Below are positions 40,735 through 49,821 of a DNA stretch of 64,000 nucleotides, in pieces (position 1 is the first letter of the stretch; every line of letters begins with the position of its first letter). This DNA is from Myxococcales bacterium (lineage in GTDB: Bacteria > Myxococcota_A > Polyangia > Polyangiales > Polyangiaceae): assembly GCA_016794345.1 (NCBI GenBank), contig JAEUKE010000043.1, forward strand, positions 1 through 64,000. Reading direction: 5' to 3'. The position numbers were made by a program, and so were the translations under genes. The notes under the pieces are model-generated. The model worked only from the letters and a program-made list of their open reading frames with translations, made no database searches and was not told where the DNA came from.

Positions 40735-43700
40735 TCAGCGCGCAGCGCGCCGGCGCCGCCTGAGCAGCGCAGCCGCACCGAGGCCGGCGAGCGGCCAGAG
40801 GCTGCCGTCCGCACCCGCCGAGGTCGCGGTGCAGAAGAGCCCACCGCCCTCCGGGTAGACGCCCGACTCCACGTCGCTGCCGCCGGCGCCGCCGGTGCCC
40901 GCGCCGCCGGTGCCTGCGCCGCCCGTGCCCGCGCCACCCGCGCCCGCGCCGCCAGCCCCGCCGCCGCCTTCACCCGTCAGGTCGTCCGCGGGATCGTTGG
41001 GATCGGTCTCGCCGTCGTCGATGACACCGTCGTGATCGGCATCCTCCACGCCATCGGGGACGCCGCCGTCATCGGTGTCGGGGTCCACCATGCTCGTCGT
41101 TGTCGCGCCGGCATCGCCGTCGGCGACGCACTGCCCGGCCGAGGTGTCGGTGTCGGGGTTGCCGCAGCCGAGCCCGAGCTCGGTCCCGTCGAACAGGCCG
41201 TCCCCGTCGCTGTCCGGATCGAGCGCGTTGATGTCGCCGTCGTTGTCGGTGTCGTCCGAGAAGTTCGCCTCCGCGCCGTCCGGCACGCCGTCGTCGTCGC
41301 TGTCCGCGTCGTTCGGATCGGTGCCGATGGTCTGCTCGAGATCGTCGGTCAGCCCGTCCCCGTCGGTGTCGAGCTGCTGGTCGTCGTCGGACGGGTCGTT
41401 CGGATCGGTCTCGCCGGCGTCGATGGCGCCGTCGAGGTTCGAGTCCTCGCTGCCGTCGCTGACGCCGCCGTCGTCCGTGTCCGGGTCCACCATGCTCGTG
41501 GTGGTCGCGCCGTCGTCGGCGTCCGCGGTGCAGTGCCCCGCCGCCGCGTCGGTGCCCGGGCTGGAGCAGCCGAGGCCCAGCTCCGTCCCGTCGAAGAGGC
41601 CGTCGTCGTCGCTGTCGGGGTCGAGCGCGTTGATGAGCCCATCGCCGTCGGAGTCGTCCGCGAAGTTCGCCTCCGCGCCGTCCGGCGCGCCGTCGTCGTC
41701 GCTGTCGGCGTCGTTCGGATCGGTGCCGATCGAGATCTCGAGGTCGTCCGTCAGGCCGTCGCCGTCGGTGTCGGGCCGCGAGCCGTCGTCCGATCCGTCG
41801 TTCGGGTCGGTCTCGCCGGCGTCGATCACGCCGTCGAGGTCTTCGTCCTCCACGCCGTCGATGACACCACCGTCATCCGTATCGGCGTCGAGCGGGTTGG
41901 TCGTCGTCGCGCCCTGATCGCCGTCCGGCGTGCAGTGGCCGGCCGACGCGTCGGTCCCTGCGCCCCCGCAGTCGAGCCCGAGCTCCGTCCCGTCGTAGAG
42001 GCCGTCGTCGTCGCTGTCCGCGTCGAGGCCGTTGATGAGGCCGTCGCCGTCGGTGTCGACCGCCACCGAGGGCTCGTCACCGTCGGAGACGCCGTCGTCG
42101 TCGCTGTCGGCGTCGTTCGGATCGAGGCCGATCGCGATCTCGTCGTTCGAGAGGATGCCGTCCCCGTCCGGATCGTCGCACCCGTTGTTCGGGTCGCCGT
42201 CGCAGTCCGCGTCGATCGCGTCGTTGCACGTCTCGAGCGCGGCCGGGTTCCCCGGCACGGCGTCACACGTCGCCGCGTTGAGGCCCATGCAGACCAGCGC
42301 CCCCGTGGCCTGACACGCGCCGACACCCACGGTGCAGACCTGGCCGATGTTGAAGGTCTCGTCGATCGAGCCGTCGCAGTCGTCGTCGTCGCCGTTGCAG
42401 GTCTCGGGGCCGTTCGCCACGCAGATGCACAGGTTGGTGCCGACGTCACACGACGGCGTGAGGCCGCTGCAGTGGATATCCGACGTGCACTCGACGCACT
42501 CGTTCGGCGTGCCGGTCGTGTCACACGCCGGCGTGGGTGCCGCACATTGAGCGTCCGTCGAGCACTCGTCGATCGGGGTCGTCGTCGGCGAGCCCGGGCC
42601 GGCCTGACCGCCCGAGGCCCAGTTCGTGAGCGGGCCGCCGAGGAGACCGGCGGCGCTGATCTCCGCCTGGTTCACGATGGTCCCGGTCGCGCCGTTGTTC
42701 AGCGTGACCTGGAACTTGAGGACCGTCGTCTCGTTGATCGCCATGTCGCCGCCGGCGAACGCCGTCGCGCCCGCGCCGAGGCGGAAGACGACGGAGGTCC
42801 CGTCGAACTCCGCCTGGTCGTCCCCGAGCGCGTCGGTCTTCGCGCCGGCGTTCGCGCCCGACACGATGCTGAGCGAGCCAGGCACGTAGGTGGTGCCAGC
42901 CGGGATCGGATCATCGAGGATGACGTCGATCGCGGTGTCGTTGCCCGTGTTGACGACCGTGATCGTGTACTCGAGCACGTCGCCCGGCAAGACGTCGCCG
43001 CCGTTCACGTCTGTGACCGTCTTTGTCGAGGTGGAGAAGTCCGGCAGGAACGTCGACACCGAGGTGACGAACGCCGCGAGGTAGTAGACGTCTCCGGTGC
43101 TCGTCGCCTGGATGGGCGCGCTCGTCTGCCCGGCAGTGAGTTGCGCGGTCACGTCGACGATGTCGAGGTCCATACCGCTCATGCTCGCGGCGGCGCCCGT
43201 GAGCTGAGGGAGGTCCCCGACGACCGACACGGGAGCACCGAGGTTGCTACGGGACCCGTTGAAGAAGTTGTTCGCAGGGTTTGTCGCATCGGAGAGTTGC
43301 GCGCCGTCGAAGAAGAACTGGTCCCCGTTGATGCCCGAGTCTCCCTCGAAGGTGACGACTCCGAGCTTGCCGGTGAAACCCGCGTTGGGCACGAGGAAGC
43401 CGCTCAAGGTCGCGCTCTGCGAGTTCCCGTTCGAGACCTGGTCGAACCCGTCGTAGATGGCCAGGTTTCGGAGCGGCGCCGTCGTGTCGTTGTAGAGGAC
43501 GATGAGGTACCAGCCGCCGTAGTGCCCGCTGTCGTTGCTGTTGCGGAAGTCGGCCATGCTGACGCCGGAGACGCGGTATGCGCCGTTGCCCTGCGCCTGG
43601 ATGACGTTCGTGACGTCCGCCACGACGTGGTAGCTGCTCCCGTTGAGGCCGAGGGAGGTTCCGTTGATCGCCTGGGAGAAGCCGCCGGGCCGGTCGAGCG

Positions 43701-44100
43701 TGACGGTTGTGTCAGCATTGTTGGCGCCGTTGTTGGCGCCCCAGTAGAGGTACGCGTGCGTGACGGTCGCGCCGGGCGGGACCGAGAGGACGGCGGTCGA
43801 GCGCGCCTGCCCGGGAGCGACTCCCGTGTTTGCCTCCGCCTGCCCGGCGCCAGGCGACTCCGATCGCCAATGGATGTCCGGGGCCGTGTCGGCAAGGCCC
43901 TGGTTGCCGCAGGCCCCGACGGTCCCGACCACCGGAGCGACGCCGTTGTTGCACTCGTGGCCGAGCGTGTTGCCGACGAGGAGGAAGTCGCCTCGTTGAT
44001 CGACCTGCACCCGAAGCGTGGGGGCGGCCCAGCCGGGCGAGGTCGCTCCGGTGAACGCGAGGAGGGAGAGGACAGCCGTGGCTCGATGTCTGGTTCGCAT
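40735..44100 (-). CDS. MYXO-CTERM surface protein with Ca-binding repeats
   Basis: 1121 residues. The signal peptide ends near GWAA. The N-terminal half (about 27-360) is a large beta-rich domain with Asn/Gly-rich loops (AYLYWGANNGANNADTTVTL). Next is a DUF11-type conserved-repeat domain (about 360-490, VTDVNGGDVLPGDVLEYTIT). A Cys-rich region (CSTDAQCAAPTPAC, ETCNGDDDDCDGSIDE) follows, then three 134-residue repeats of thrombospondin type 3-like Asp motifs (643-1040), then a GGAGTGGAG linker. The end is a MYXO-CTERM signal (FCTATSAGADG, a hydrophobic helix, RRRRR). MYXO-CTERM proteins are thought to be cleaved and surface-anchored at the Cys. It is 17 bases downstream of the OmpA-family gene and probably co-transcribed. 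Confidence 0.82.
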   Translation of the reverse strand: MRTRHRATAVLSLLAFTGATSPGWAAPTLRVQVDQRGDFLLVGNTLGHECNNGVAPVVGTVGACGNQGLADTAPDIHWRSESPGAGQAEANTGVAPGQARSTAVLSVPPGATVTHAYLYWGANNGANNADTTVTLDRPGGFSQAINGTSLGLNGSSYHVVADVTNVIQAQGNGAYRVSGVSMADFRNSNDSGHYGGWYLIVLYNDTTAPLRNLAIYDGFDQVSNGNSQSATLSGFLVPNAGFTGKLGVVTFEGDSGINGDQFFFDGAQLSDATNPANNFFNGSRSNLGAPVSVVGDLPQLTGAAASMSGMDLDIVDVTAQLTAGQTSAPIQATSTGDVYYLAAFVTSVSTFLPDFSTSTKTVTDVNGGDVLPGDVLEYTITVVNTGNDTAIDVILDDPIPAGTTYVPGSLSIVSGANAGAKTDALGDDQAEFDGTSVVFRLGAGATAFAGGDMAINETTVLKFQVTLNNGATGTIVNQAEISAAGLLGGPLTNWASGGQAGPGSPTTTPIDECSTDAQCAAPTPACDTTGTPNECVECTSDIHCSGLTPSCDVGTNLCICVANGPETCNGDDDDCDGSIDETFNIGQVCTVGVGACQATGALVCMGLNAATCDAVPGNPAALETCNDAIDADCDGDPNNGCDDPDGDGILSNDEIAIGLDPNDADSDDDGVSDGDEPSVAVDTDGDGLINGLDADSDDDGLYDGTELGLDCGGAGTDASAGHCTPDGDQGATTTNPLDADTDDGGVIDGVEDEDLDGVIDAGETDPNDGSDDGSRPDTDGDGLTDDLEISIGTDPNDADSDDDGAPDGAEANFADDSDGDGLINALDPDSDDDGLFDGTELGLGCSSPGTDAAAGHCTADADDGATTTSMVDPDTDDGGVSDGSEDSNLDGAIDAGETDPNDPSDDDQQLDTDGDGLTDDLEQTIGTDPNDADSDDDGVPDGAEANFSDDTDNDGDINALDPDSDGDGLFDGTELGLGCGNPDTDTSAGQCVADGDAGATTTSMVDPDTDDGGVPDGVEDADHDGVIDDGETDPNDPADDLTGEGGGGAGGAGAGGAGTGGAGTGGAGTGGAGGSDVESGVYPEGGGLFCTATSAGADGSLWPLAGLGAAALLRRRRRAAR
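40981..42174 (-). repeat. Three tandem 402-bp coding repeats
   Basis: Units lie at 41773-42174, 41371-41772 and 40981-41370. The first two are exactly 134 codons; the last is 130 codons, ending where the Gly-rich linker begins. Each unit begins D(P/T)DGDG, and the following blocks keep register: DPNDADSDDDG, DSDGDGLINALD, DGTELGL-C, AGHC and ETDPND. No spacing has been lost between units. Confidence 0.85.
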
Positions 44101-44117
44101 GATTGTCGACTCCTGCC

Positions 44118-45959
44118 TCAGGGTTGCGTCTTCGGCTTGTCGGCCTTCTTGAGGACGATGAACTGGACGCGGCGGTTCTTCGCGCGCCCGTCCTCCGTTG
44201 CGTTGTCGGCGATGGGCTTGTCGAGCCCGTAGCCCTTCGCGGTGAGACGGTCGGCGGCGATGCCGCGCTTCACGAGGGCGGCCTTCACGGCCTTCGCGCG
44301 ATCGTCGGAGAGCTTGGTGTTCATGGCTTTTCCGCCGCGGTTGTCGGTGTGGCCCTGCACCTCGAGCAAGAGCAGCTCGGGGTGGTCGGCCAGGACCTTG
44401 GCGACCGAGTCGAGGAGCGCGTCGCTCTCCTTCTTGATCGTCGACTTCGCGGTGTCGAACTGCACCTGCTCGAGGATGAAGATCTCGTTGTCACCGAGGA
44501 TCACCTTCGGGCAGCCGCGCTTCTTGGGATCGGGATCGTCGACGCCCTTCTCCTTCGGGCACGCGTCGACGTCGTCGCGGATGCCGTCGCCGTCGGTGTC
44601 GGGCGGGCACCCGTTTGTCTTGGGGTCCTCCGTCTTCACGCCGGGGATGTCGATGCAGGCGTCCACGTCGTCGGGGATCGTGTCGCCGTCCTTGTCGGCG
44701 ATCGGGCAGCCATGCTTCGCGGGGTCGTTGCTCGGCACTCCCTTCACCGTCGGGCAAGCGTCGACCGGATCCAGGATGCCGTCGCCGTCGCTGTCCTGGT
44801 CGGGGCACCCGTGCCGCTTCGGATCGGCGTTGGGCTTGCCGGCGACCTCGGGGCAAGCGTCGTCCTTGTCGAGGATGCCGTCCTTGTCCTTGTCGCTCGG
44901 CGGCGGCGGGCAGCCGTTTGTCTTCGGATCGTCCGTCTTGATGCCTGGCGTGTCCGGACACGCGTCCATGTTGTCGACGATCTTGTCGCCGTCGCGATCT
45001 TCGGGAGCCGCCTCGATCTCCGGCGTGTACGCGAACTGGAAGACCACGCGACCGGCCGGCGTTCCGATGCCGGAGGTGAGGCCCGGTCCGCCTGCGAGCC
45101 CGAGCTCGAGGAAGTCAGCCCAGGGCGCGAGGCGCCACTTCACGCCAGCGAGCACCTCGGCGTTCGTCGAGCGCTGGTCCGGGCTCTCCACGTCGAGCCC
45201 GCCCGAGGTCTCGAGCCCCAGCTGGAGCGAGCGCTCCTCGAGCAGGAGGGCGCCGACGCCGGCGCCCCACTCCATCCGGTGGCCCAGCGTGATCGGGCCC
45301 TGGTTCGTGGAGCCGCGGAAGCTCGGTCCGGCCATGAAGCTCCAGATGAAGCGATCCGCGCGGCCGCCCATCAGGAGCTGCGGCTGGCCGCGAACCGAGC
45401 CGTCGGAGACATACGAGTCGTCCGCGCCGGTCGGCACCCAGACGTAACCACCGACCCCGAGCTGGAACGGCTCGTGGTACTCGCCGAACAGGCGGACGCG
45501 CGCGCCGAGGCGCAGGTCGCCGATCGCCGCGCCCGAAGGCTCCGAGAAATCGAAGCCGCCGGCGCTCGTCGCGTCCCCGCTCGAGAGAACGGCGAAGGGC
45601 ATGTCCGCGTTGATGTTGAATCGATCGATGATCGAAAACGCGATGCCCACGTGCACGAACATCTGGTCGCGGACGATGGTGCCGAGGCTCTCCTCGCCGT
45701 CGGCGTCGTCGCGGACCAGGACGAGCGGCTCACGCGCGTAGTCGAGCAGCGCCATCGCGTGGAAGGTCGCTTCGCCCGCAGCATAGGGCGAAGGAACGCC
45801 AAAAAAGCGGTCCCCGGCGACAGAGGGCGCAAACTTGGGCAAGTCGACCGCGGCGGTCTGCGCTTCTTGCGCGCGGGCAGGCACGGAATGCGCGAGGAAG
45901 GCTCCCAGACCGATGCAACAGAGCAGCGCCCGTTCGGGCTTCGAAGCAAGCATGTTCAT
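44118..45959 (-). CDS. OmpA-family protein with TSP3 repeats
   Basis: 613 residues from the ATG at 45959 (a start 13 codons earlier is possible). A signal peptide ends at VPARAQ. Residues about 30-310 form an outer-membrane-barrel-like region with aromatic-ending strands. Then come five DxDxDG thrombospondin type 3 repeats of about 35 residues, each with a paired-Cys pattern (DACPDTPG..GCP, DACPEVAG..GCP and so on). A C-terminal OmpA peptidoglycan-binding domain follows (VQFDTAKSTIKKESDALL, VQGHTDNRGG, LSDDRAKAVKAAL, KNRRVQFIVL). It would tie the outer membrane to the cell wall. It precedes the MYXO-CTERM surface-protein gene by 17 bases. Confidence 0.88.
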   Translation of the reverse strand: MNMLASKPERALLCCIGLGAFLAHSVPARAQEAQTAAVDLPKFAPSVAGDRFFGVPSPYAAGEATFHAMALLDYAREPLVLVRDDADGEESLGTIVRDQMFVHVGIAFSIIDRFNINADMPFAVLSSGDATSAGGFDFSEPSGAAIGDLRLGARVRLFGEYHEPFQLGVGGYVWVPTGADDSYVSDGSVRGQPQLLMGGRADRFIWSFMAGPSFRGSTNQGPITLGHRMEWGAGVGALLLEERSLQLGLETSGGLDVESPDQRSTNAEVLAGVKWRLAPWADFLELGLAGGPGLTSGIGTPAGRVVFQFAYTPEIEAAPEDRDGDKIVDNMDACPDTPGIKTDDPKTNGCPPPPSDKDKDGILDKDDACPEVAGKPNADPKRHGCPDQDSDGDGILDPVDACPTVKGVPSNDPAKHGCPIADKDGDTIPDDVDACIDIPGVKTEDPKTNGCPPDTDGDGIRDDVDACPKEKGVDDPDPKKRGCPKVILGDNEIFILEQVQFDTAKSTIKKESDALLDSVAKVLADHPELLLLEVQGHTDNRGGKAMNTKLSDDRAKAVKAALVKRGIAADRLTAKGYGLDKPIADNATEDGRAKNRRVQFIVLKKADKPKTQP

Positions 45960-46035
45960 GGTTTTCGACGGAGCGGGTTTGAGGTCTCGGCGTCTCACCG
46001 GTGAGGACCAAAGATCTCAGGTGTGGACACCGGCG

Positions 46036-46070
46036 CGAAAATCTCACGCGCGGCTTGCACCGCGCGTGAG
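46036..46070 (-). terminator. Intrinsic terminator after the DUF3419 gene
   Basis: A perfect 11-bp stem (CTCACGCGCGG / CCGCGCGTGAG, arms 46043-46053 and 46060-46070) with loop CTTGCA lies 36 bases past the DUF3419 stop; on the minus strand it is followed by ATTTTCG. It separates that gene from the OmpA-family gene. Confidence 0.7.
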
Positions 46071-46105
46071 GTCACGCGGTGCCCAGGCAACAGTCGCGCC
46101 AAACG

Positions 46106-47068
46106 TCAGCGGCGGAAGCCCACCTCGATGCGATTGTAGAAGTGACTCCGCTCCCGGCGGAAGTACCGCCCGCCGAGGACGTCATCGAACGCCAGTTCGG
46201 GCTCGAAGTACGGCCTCAGGCGGCGCGTGGAGTTGAGCTGGCGCATGAGCACGGCGCTCCCCGGCAGGAGCCGCTCCTTGAGGAGCTTCGCCGTCGCGAC
46301 GAGCTCCGCCTCCGGCACGATGTCCATCAGGTTGGAGAGCGACACGACGTCGAAGCGCTCGAGGCGCGGCACGTCGGCGATCGATCCGTGCACCATCTCG
46401 ACCCGGAACGGCGTCGGGTTGCGGATGTAGTGCGGTGCGCAGTCCTTGTGGTAGCCGCCCAGGAAGACGTGCTGCAGAAACGGGTTCTCCGGCGCGGCGT
46501 CGCGGCGGAACGCGCGCGCGAACGCGCGGGCGAAGTAGTCGGGCTGCACGCCGACATCGGCGAACGCGGCGGGCGCCGAGCCGAGCGTCGTGCGAAGCAG
46601 GACGTCGCTGAAACACGCGTGAAAGGCCGCCCTCCAGTAACGCGAGGTCGTCCACGTCCGCACCATGCCGTCGAGCTCGGGGAGCGAGCGCTGCCTGGTG
46701 AAGAAGGCGAAGAGCTCGCCGTGCGGCGCGATGAACTCCTCGAAGAACGCTCGCAGCATCCGGAAGACCTTCTCGAGCTCGCCGGCCTGGTTGAGGCCGG
46801 TCGACGCGGCGTCCTCCACGTTGAGCGCCACGGCGTCGCGCCGCATCGCCGCCTCGGCCTTGCGCCGCATGTGCGCGAGCTGCGCGGCGCTGGTGTCGAA
46901 GGCGGTGACCGCGACCTTCGGAAATCGGCTCGAAAGCGAGAGCGCGACGCATCCCCCCGAAGCGACGCAGAGCACGCGCTCGGCGCGGAGCCGGAGGATG
47001 AGGTCGCCTTCGAGGCGGGGGTCTTCTCGGATGACGGCGTAGGCGATCGGCTCGTTGGCCCGGGACAT
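46106..47068 (-). CDS. DUF3419 / BtaA-like aminocarboxypropyl transferase
   Basis: 320 residues from the ATG at 47068. The sequence resembles the BtaA family, which transfers the 3-amino-3-carboxypropyl group of S-adenosylmethionine to diacylglycerol, the first step of betaine-lipid synthesis. Landmarks are NEPIAYAVIREDPRLEGDL, the SAM loop VLCVASGGCVALSLSS, VTAFDTSAAQLAHMR, FHACFSDVLLR, FDVVSLSNLMDIVPEAE and LMRQLNSTRRL near the end. It is somewhat shorter than classic BtaA (about 410). The N-methyltransferase partner BtaB is not adjacent, so the product, if any, may stay unmethylated or the substrate may differ. It is divergent from the next gene. Confidence 0.75.
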   Translation of the reverse strand: MSRANEPIAYAVIREDPRLEGDLILRLRAERVLCVASGGCVALSLSSRFPKVAVTAFDTSAAQLAHMRRKAEAAMRRDAVALNVEDAASTGLNQAGELEKVFRMLRAFFEEFIAPHGELFAFFTRQRSLPELDGMVRTWTTSRYWRAAFHACFSDVLLRTTLGSAPAAFADVGVQPDYFARAFARAFRRDAAPENPFLQHVFLGGYHKDCAPHYIRNPTPFRVEMVHGSIADVPRLERFDVVSLSNLMDIVPEAELVATAKLLKERLLPGSAVLMRQLNSTRRLRPYFEPELAFDDVLGGRYFRRERSHFYNRIEVGFRR

Positions 47069-47135
47069 GGGAGCGGGCCAGGTTACACCGTGGCGCCCCC
47101 GGATGGCGGCCGAACGAGCTAGGATGCCGACCGCT

Positions 47136-47732
47136 ATGGCTCCCGCGTGGCTGCCACCTGGAACCGATCTCATCGCTGCGTACGCCGCGTCACGGCGGCT
47201 CGGCTACGAGGCAAAGCCCGCGGAGGACTTCTTCCGGCGGTGGGAGCCTCACGACACGATGGTCTCGCCGGAGCTCTGGTACAACGCCTGCACCCAGACG
47301 ACGCCGTGGGGCGGGCACGTGACGATCGCGGAGCCCTGGACGGCGGGCGAAGCCTGTGAGCCGCTGGATCGGACCCTCGTCGCCTTCACGACGGCTTCCT
47401 GGCTCACGCGCCGCGCGGCCATGCGGGTCGGAGAGCCCTTCCTCACGAAGGTCGCGTTCCTCGAGGCCCCTCCCCCGCCGACCGTCACGCTCGGCGACAA
47501 GGTGTGGGACGAGCACGTGACGACCTTCGCCGCTTCGCCGGCGGAGGCCGCCGCCGCCTTCCCGAAGCCCGTCCGTGACTACCTCCGCCGTCGCGGCTTC
47601 CAGGGGCACCTCGAGATGCGGCCACACGGCTTCGTCGTCCACGAGGCCGGGCTCGGGCCGCGCCCCGAGCACTACGACGTGCTCTTCCGGCTCGTCTACG
47701 ATCTGGCGGCCGCGCTGCGGCCGGGGAGGTGA
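47136..47732 (+). CDS. Hypothetical protein upstream of a two-component system
   Basis: 198 residues (start at 47136 or at 47124). It has conserved-looking Trp and Pro motifs (APAWLPPGTDLIAAYAASRRLG, FFRRWEPHDTMVSP, LWYNACTQTTPWGGHVTIAEPW, FTTASWLTRRAAMRVGEPF) and no signal peptide. I do not recognise the family. Its stop overlaps the start of the response-regulator gene by 4 bp, so it is the first gene of a three-gene operon with the regulator and kinase. Confidence 0.6.
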   Translation: MAPAWLPPGTDLIAAYAASRRLGYEAKPAEDFFRRWEPHDTMVSPELWYNACTQTTPWGGHVTIAEPWTAGEACEPLDRTLVAFTTASWLTRRAAMRVGEPFLTKVAFLEAPPPPTVTLGDKVWDEHVTTFAASPAEAAAAFPKPVRDYLRRRGFQGHLEMRPHGFVVHEAGLGPRPEHYDVLFRLVYDLAAALRPGR

Positions 47733-48427
47733 GCGTGCCGCGCGTCCTGGTGGTCGAAGACGAGCCCGCCATCGCCGAGTCGCTCGGCTACGCGCTCAAG
47801 CGCGACGGTTACGACGTCGTCCACGCACCGACGCTCGCAGAGGCCGTGGTCCGCCTCGACGACGTGGAGATCGTCCTGCTCGATCTGATGCTCCCCGACG
47901 GGAGCGGCTTCGAGGTCATCGGCCGCGCTCGCCGGGTGAAGAGCCCGCCCGCGATCATCGTCTTGTCGAGCCGCGACGACGAGGCGGACCGCGTCGCGGC
48001 GCTCGAGACGGGCGCGGACGACTACGTCACCAAGCCCTTCAGCCCGCGCGAGGTCGTCGCGCGCGTCCGAGCCGTCCTGCGGCGCGCGGCCCCCGAGAAG
48101 GAGAAGCAAGGCGAGCGCGTTGCGGCCGCTATGCCGCTCGCGGTGGACGAGCCGTCGCGCCGGGCAACGGTCAACGGCCGCCCGGTCGACCTGACGCGCG
48201 TCGAGTTCGATCTGCTCGCGTGTCTGCTCTCCGCTCCGGGCCGTGTGTTCACCCGGGCCCAGCTCATCGATCGCGTCTGGGGGGACGGCTTCGCGATCAC
48301 GGACCGAACGATCGACTCCCACGTCAAGGCGCTCCGGCGGAAGGTGGCGGACGCGGGCGGCGACGCGAGCCTGCTCGAGACGGTTCGCGGCGTGGGCTAC
48401 CGCGTCACCGATCAACCAGGCTCATGA
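47729..48427 (+). CDS. CreB-like response regulator, OmpR family
   Basis: 232 residues. The receiver domain (5-120) has Asp10-Asp11, phospho-acceptor Asp52 in LLDLMLPDGSG and Lys in DYVTKPFSP. The winged-helix domain (about 140-228) has RVEFDLLACLLSAPGRVFTRAQL and TIDSHVKALRRKV, then GVGYRV. The combination with the kinase that follows resembles the CreBC pair. It overlaps both neighbours by 4 bp (GTGA and ATGA), so the operon is tightly coupled. Confidence 0.9.
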   Translation: MSVPRVLVVEDEPAIAESLGYALKRDGYDVVHAPTLAEAVVRLDDVEIVLLDLMLPDGSGFEVIGRARRVKSPPAIIVLSSRDDEADRVAALETGADDYVTKPFSPREVVARVRAVLRRAAPEKEKQGERVAAAMPLAVDEPSRRATVNGRPVDLTRVEFDLLACLLSAPGRVFTRAQLIDRVWGDGFAITDRTIDSHVKALRRKVADAGGDASLLETVRGVGYRVTDQPGS

Positions 48428-49797
48428 CGAGCCTGTTATTCATCGCGGCGTCGTCCGTCGCGCTCATCATCTTCGTCGCCTTCATCGCGTCGCGGCTGCT
48501 CCGCTCGCGGACGGCGGGCCTGTCGATCCGCATGCAGATCTTCCTCGCCCTCGCGGGGATCGTCGGCGCGTTTGCGTTCGGCCTCGGCGTGCTCGTGATC
48601 GATCGGGTCAAGGCGCGCGCGACGTTGCTGGCGGAGGAGAGCGCGCGATCGGAGGCGAAGGCCATCGCCGCGCTCGTCGGCAGCGAGGTGGGCGGCAAGG
48701 GGCGCACGCTCGAGGAGGTCGCGCGCGATCTGGCGGCCATGAAGGAGCCCCTGCCGCTGACCATCCTCCGGCCGGACGGCTCGACGGTCATCTCGGTGGG
48801 CTCCGGCCCGGAGCCGGACGAGCGCGGCACCGTCAGCGTGTCGGTGCCGATCGCGGCCGAGGGGCGCGTGGTCGGCGAGGTCCGCGTGGTCAAGCCGACG
48901 ATCGTCATCCAGCGCGTCTTGGCGGATCTGGCGCCGGCCGTGCTCGTCATCAGCGTCGTCCTCGGGGCCGCCGCCGCGATCGCGGCCGCGATGATCGGGC
49001 GGACGATCGCCAAGCCCATCGAGAACCTGACCGAGTTCGCCGAACGCGTGAGCGAGGGCGAGCTGCGGGCGAAGCCCCCGGCCGCGCACGGCCGCGAGGT
49101 GATGCGGCTCACCTCCGCGATCGACACCATGCGGCGCGAGCTGGAGGGTCGACCGTTCGTCGAGGCGTTCGCCGCCGATCTCTCCCACGAGCTCAAGAAC
49201 CCCGTCGCGGCGATCCGCGCCAGCGCTGAGGTCCTCTCGGACGGCGCCATCGAAGAGCCGGAGGAGGCGACGCGCTTTCTGGCCCGCATCCGGGAGGCTA
49301 CGTCGCGTATCGAGGTCCTCTTGGGCGAGCTGCTCGGCCTCGCGCGGCTCGAGGCGCGTGGCGTGGAGGGGGCCGCGGTGGTCGACGTCTCCGACGTCGC
49401 GCGGGAGGTGGCGGATCGAGCTCGCGAGCGAGGCGCGCCGATCGAGATCTCCGGCACCGCGGCCGCCGTGAAGGGCGACCGAGCCTGGCTCGCGCGTCTG
49501 CTCGAGAACCTGATCGACAACGCGCTCGTCCACGGCGAGGCACGCGGTCCCATCAAGCTCGTGGTCGCGGCGCGCGCCGGCGAGGTCTCGCTGCGCGTCG
49601 TGAGCCGCGGCGCCGTGAGCGAGCACGTACGCAAGCGCCTCTTCCGGCGGTTCGTCACCACGCGGCCCGACAAAGGCGGCACGGGCCTCGGCCTGGCGAT
49701 CGTTCGCGCCGTGGCCGAGGCCCATGGTGGCTCCGTGGCTTGTGTCAGCTATGGCCCGCCGGAGGTCTGCTTCGAGCTGAAGCTGCCGAGCACCTGA
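48424..49797 (+). CDS. CreC-like sensor histidine kinase
   Basis: 457 residues. The N-terminus has hydrophobic segments at 1-20 and 40-60, a sensor region of about 100 residues, and a further membrane helix near 180 (LVISVVLGAAAAIAAAMIG), followed by HAMP (IAKPIENLTEFAERVSEGEL). The phospho-acceptor is His255 in ADLSHELKNPVAAIRASAE. The ATPase domain has ENLIDNALVHG and GGTGLGLAIVRAVAEAHGG. It would sense an envelope or metabolic signal and phosphorylate the CreB-like regulator. It is convergent with the following lipoprotein gene. Confidence 0.9.
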   Translation: MTSLLFIAASSVALIIFVAFIASRLLRSRTAGLSIRMQIFLALAGIVGAFAFGLGVLVIDRVKARATLLAEESARSEAKAIAALVGSEVGGKGRTLEEVARDLAAMKEPLPLTILRPDGSTVISVGSGPEPDERGTVSVSVPIAAEGRVVGEVRVVKPTIVIQRVLADLAPAVLVISVVLGAAAAIAAAMIGRTIAKPIENLTEFAERVSEGELRAKPPAAHGREVMRLTSAIDTMRRELEGRPFVEAFAADLSHELKNPVAAIRASAEVLSDGAIEEPEEATRFLARIREATSRIEVLLGELLGLARLEARGVEGAAVVDVSDVAREVADRARERGAPIEISGTAAAVKGDRAWLARLLENLIDNALVHGEARGPIKLVVAARAGEVSLRVVSRGAVSEHVRKRLFRRFVTTRPDKGGTGLGLAIVRAVAEAHGGSVACVSYGPPEVCFELKLPST

Positions 49798-49821
49798 AGG
49801 TGCCCGGACAGCCCGGCCCCA

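Noticed and set aside
40012..44232. A very long plus-strand open frame (over 1400 codons) opposite the repeat protein
   Set aside because: It reads as Val/Arg/Ala-rich noise with no domains and mirrors the Asp-rich minus-strand gene; the minus strand has a signal peptide, repeats and MYXO-CTERM.
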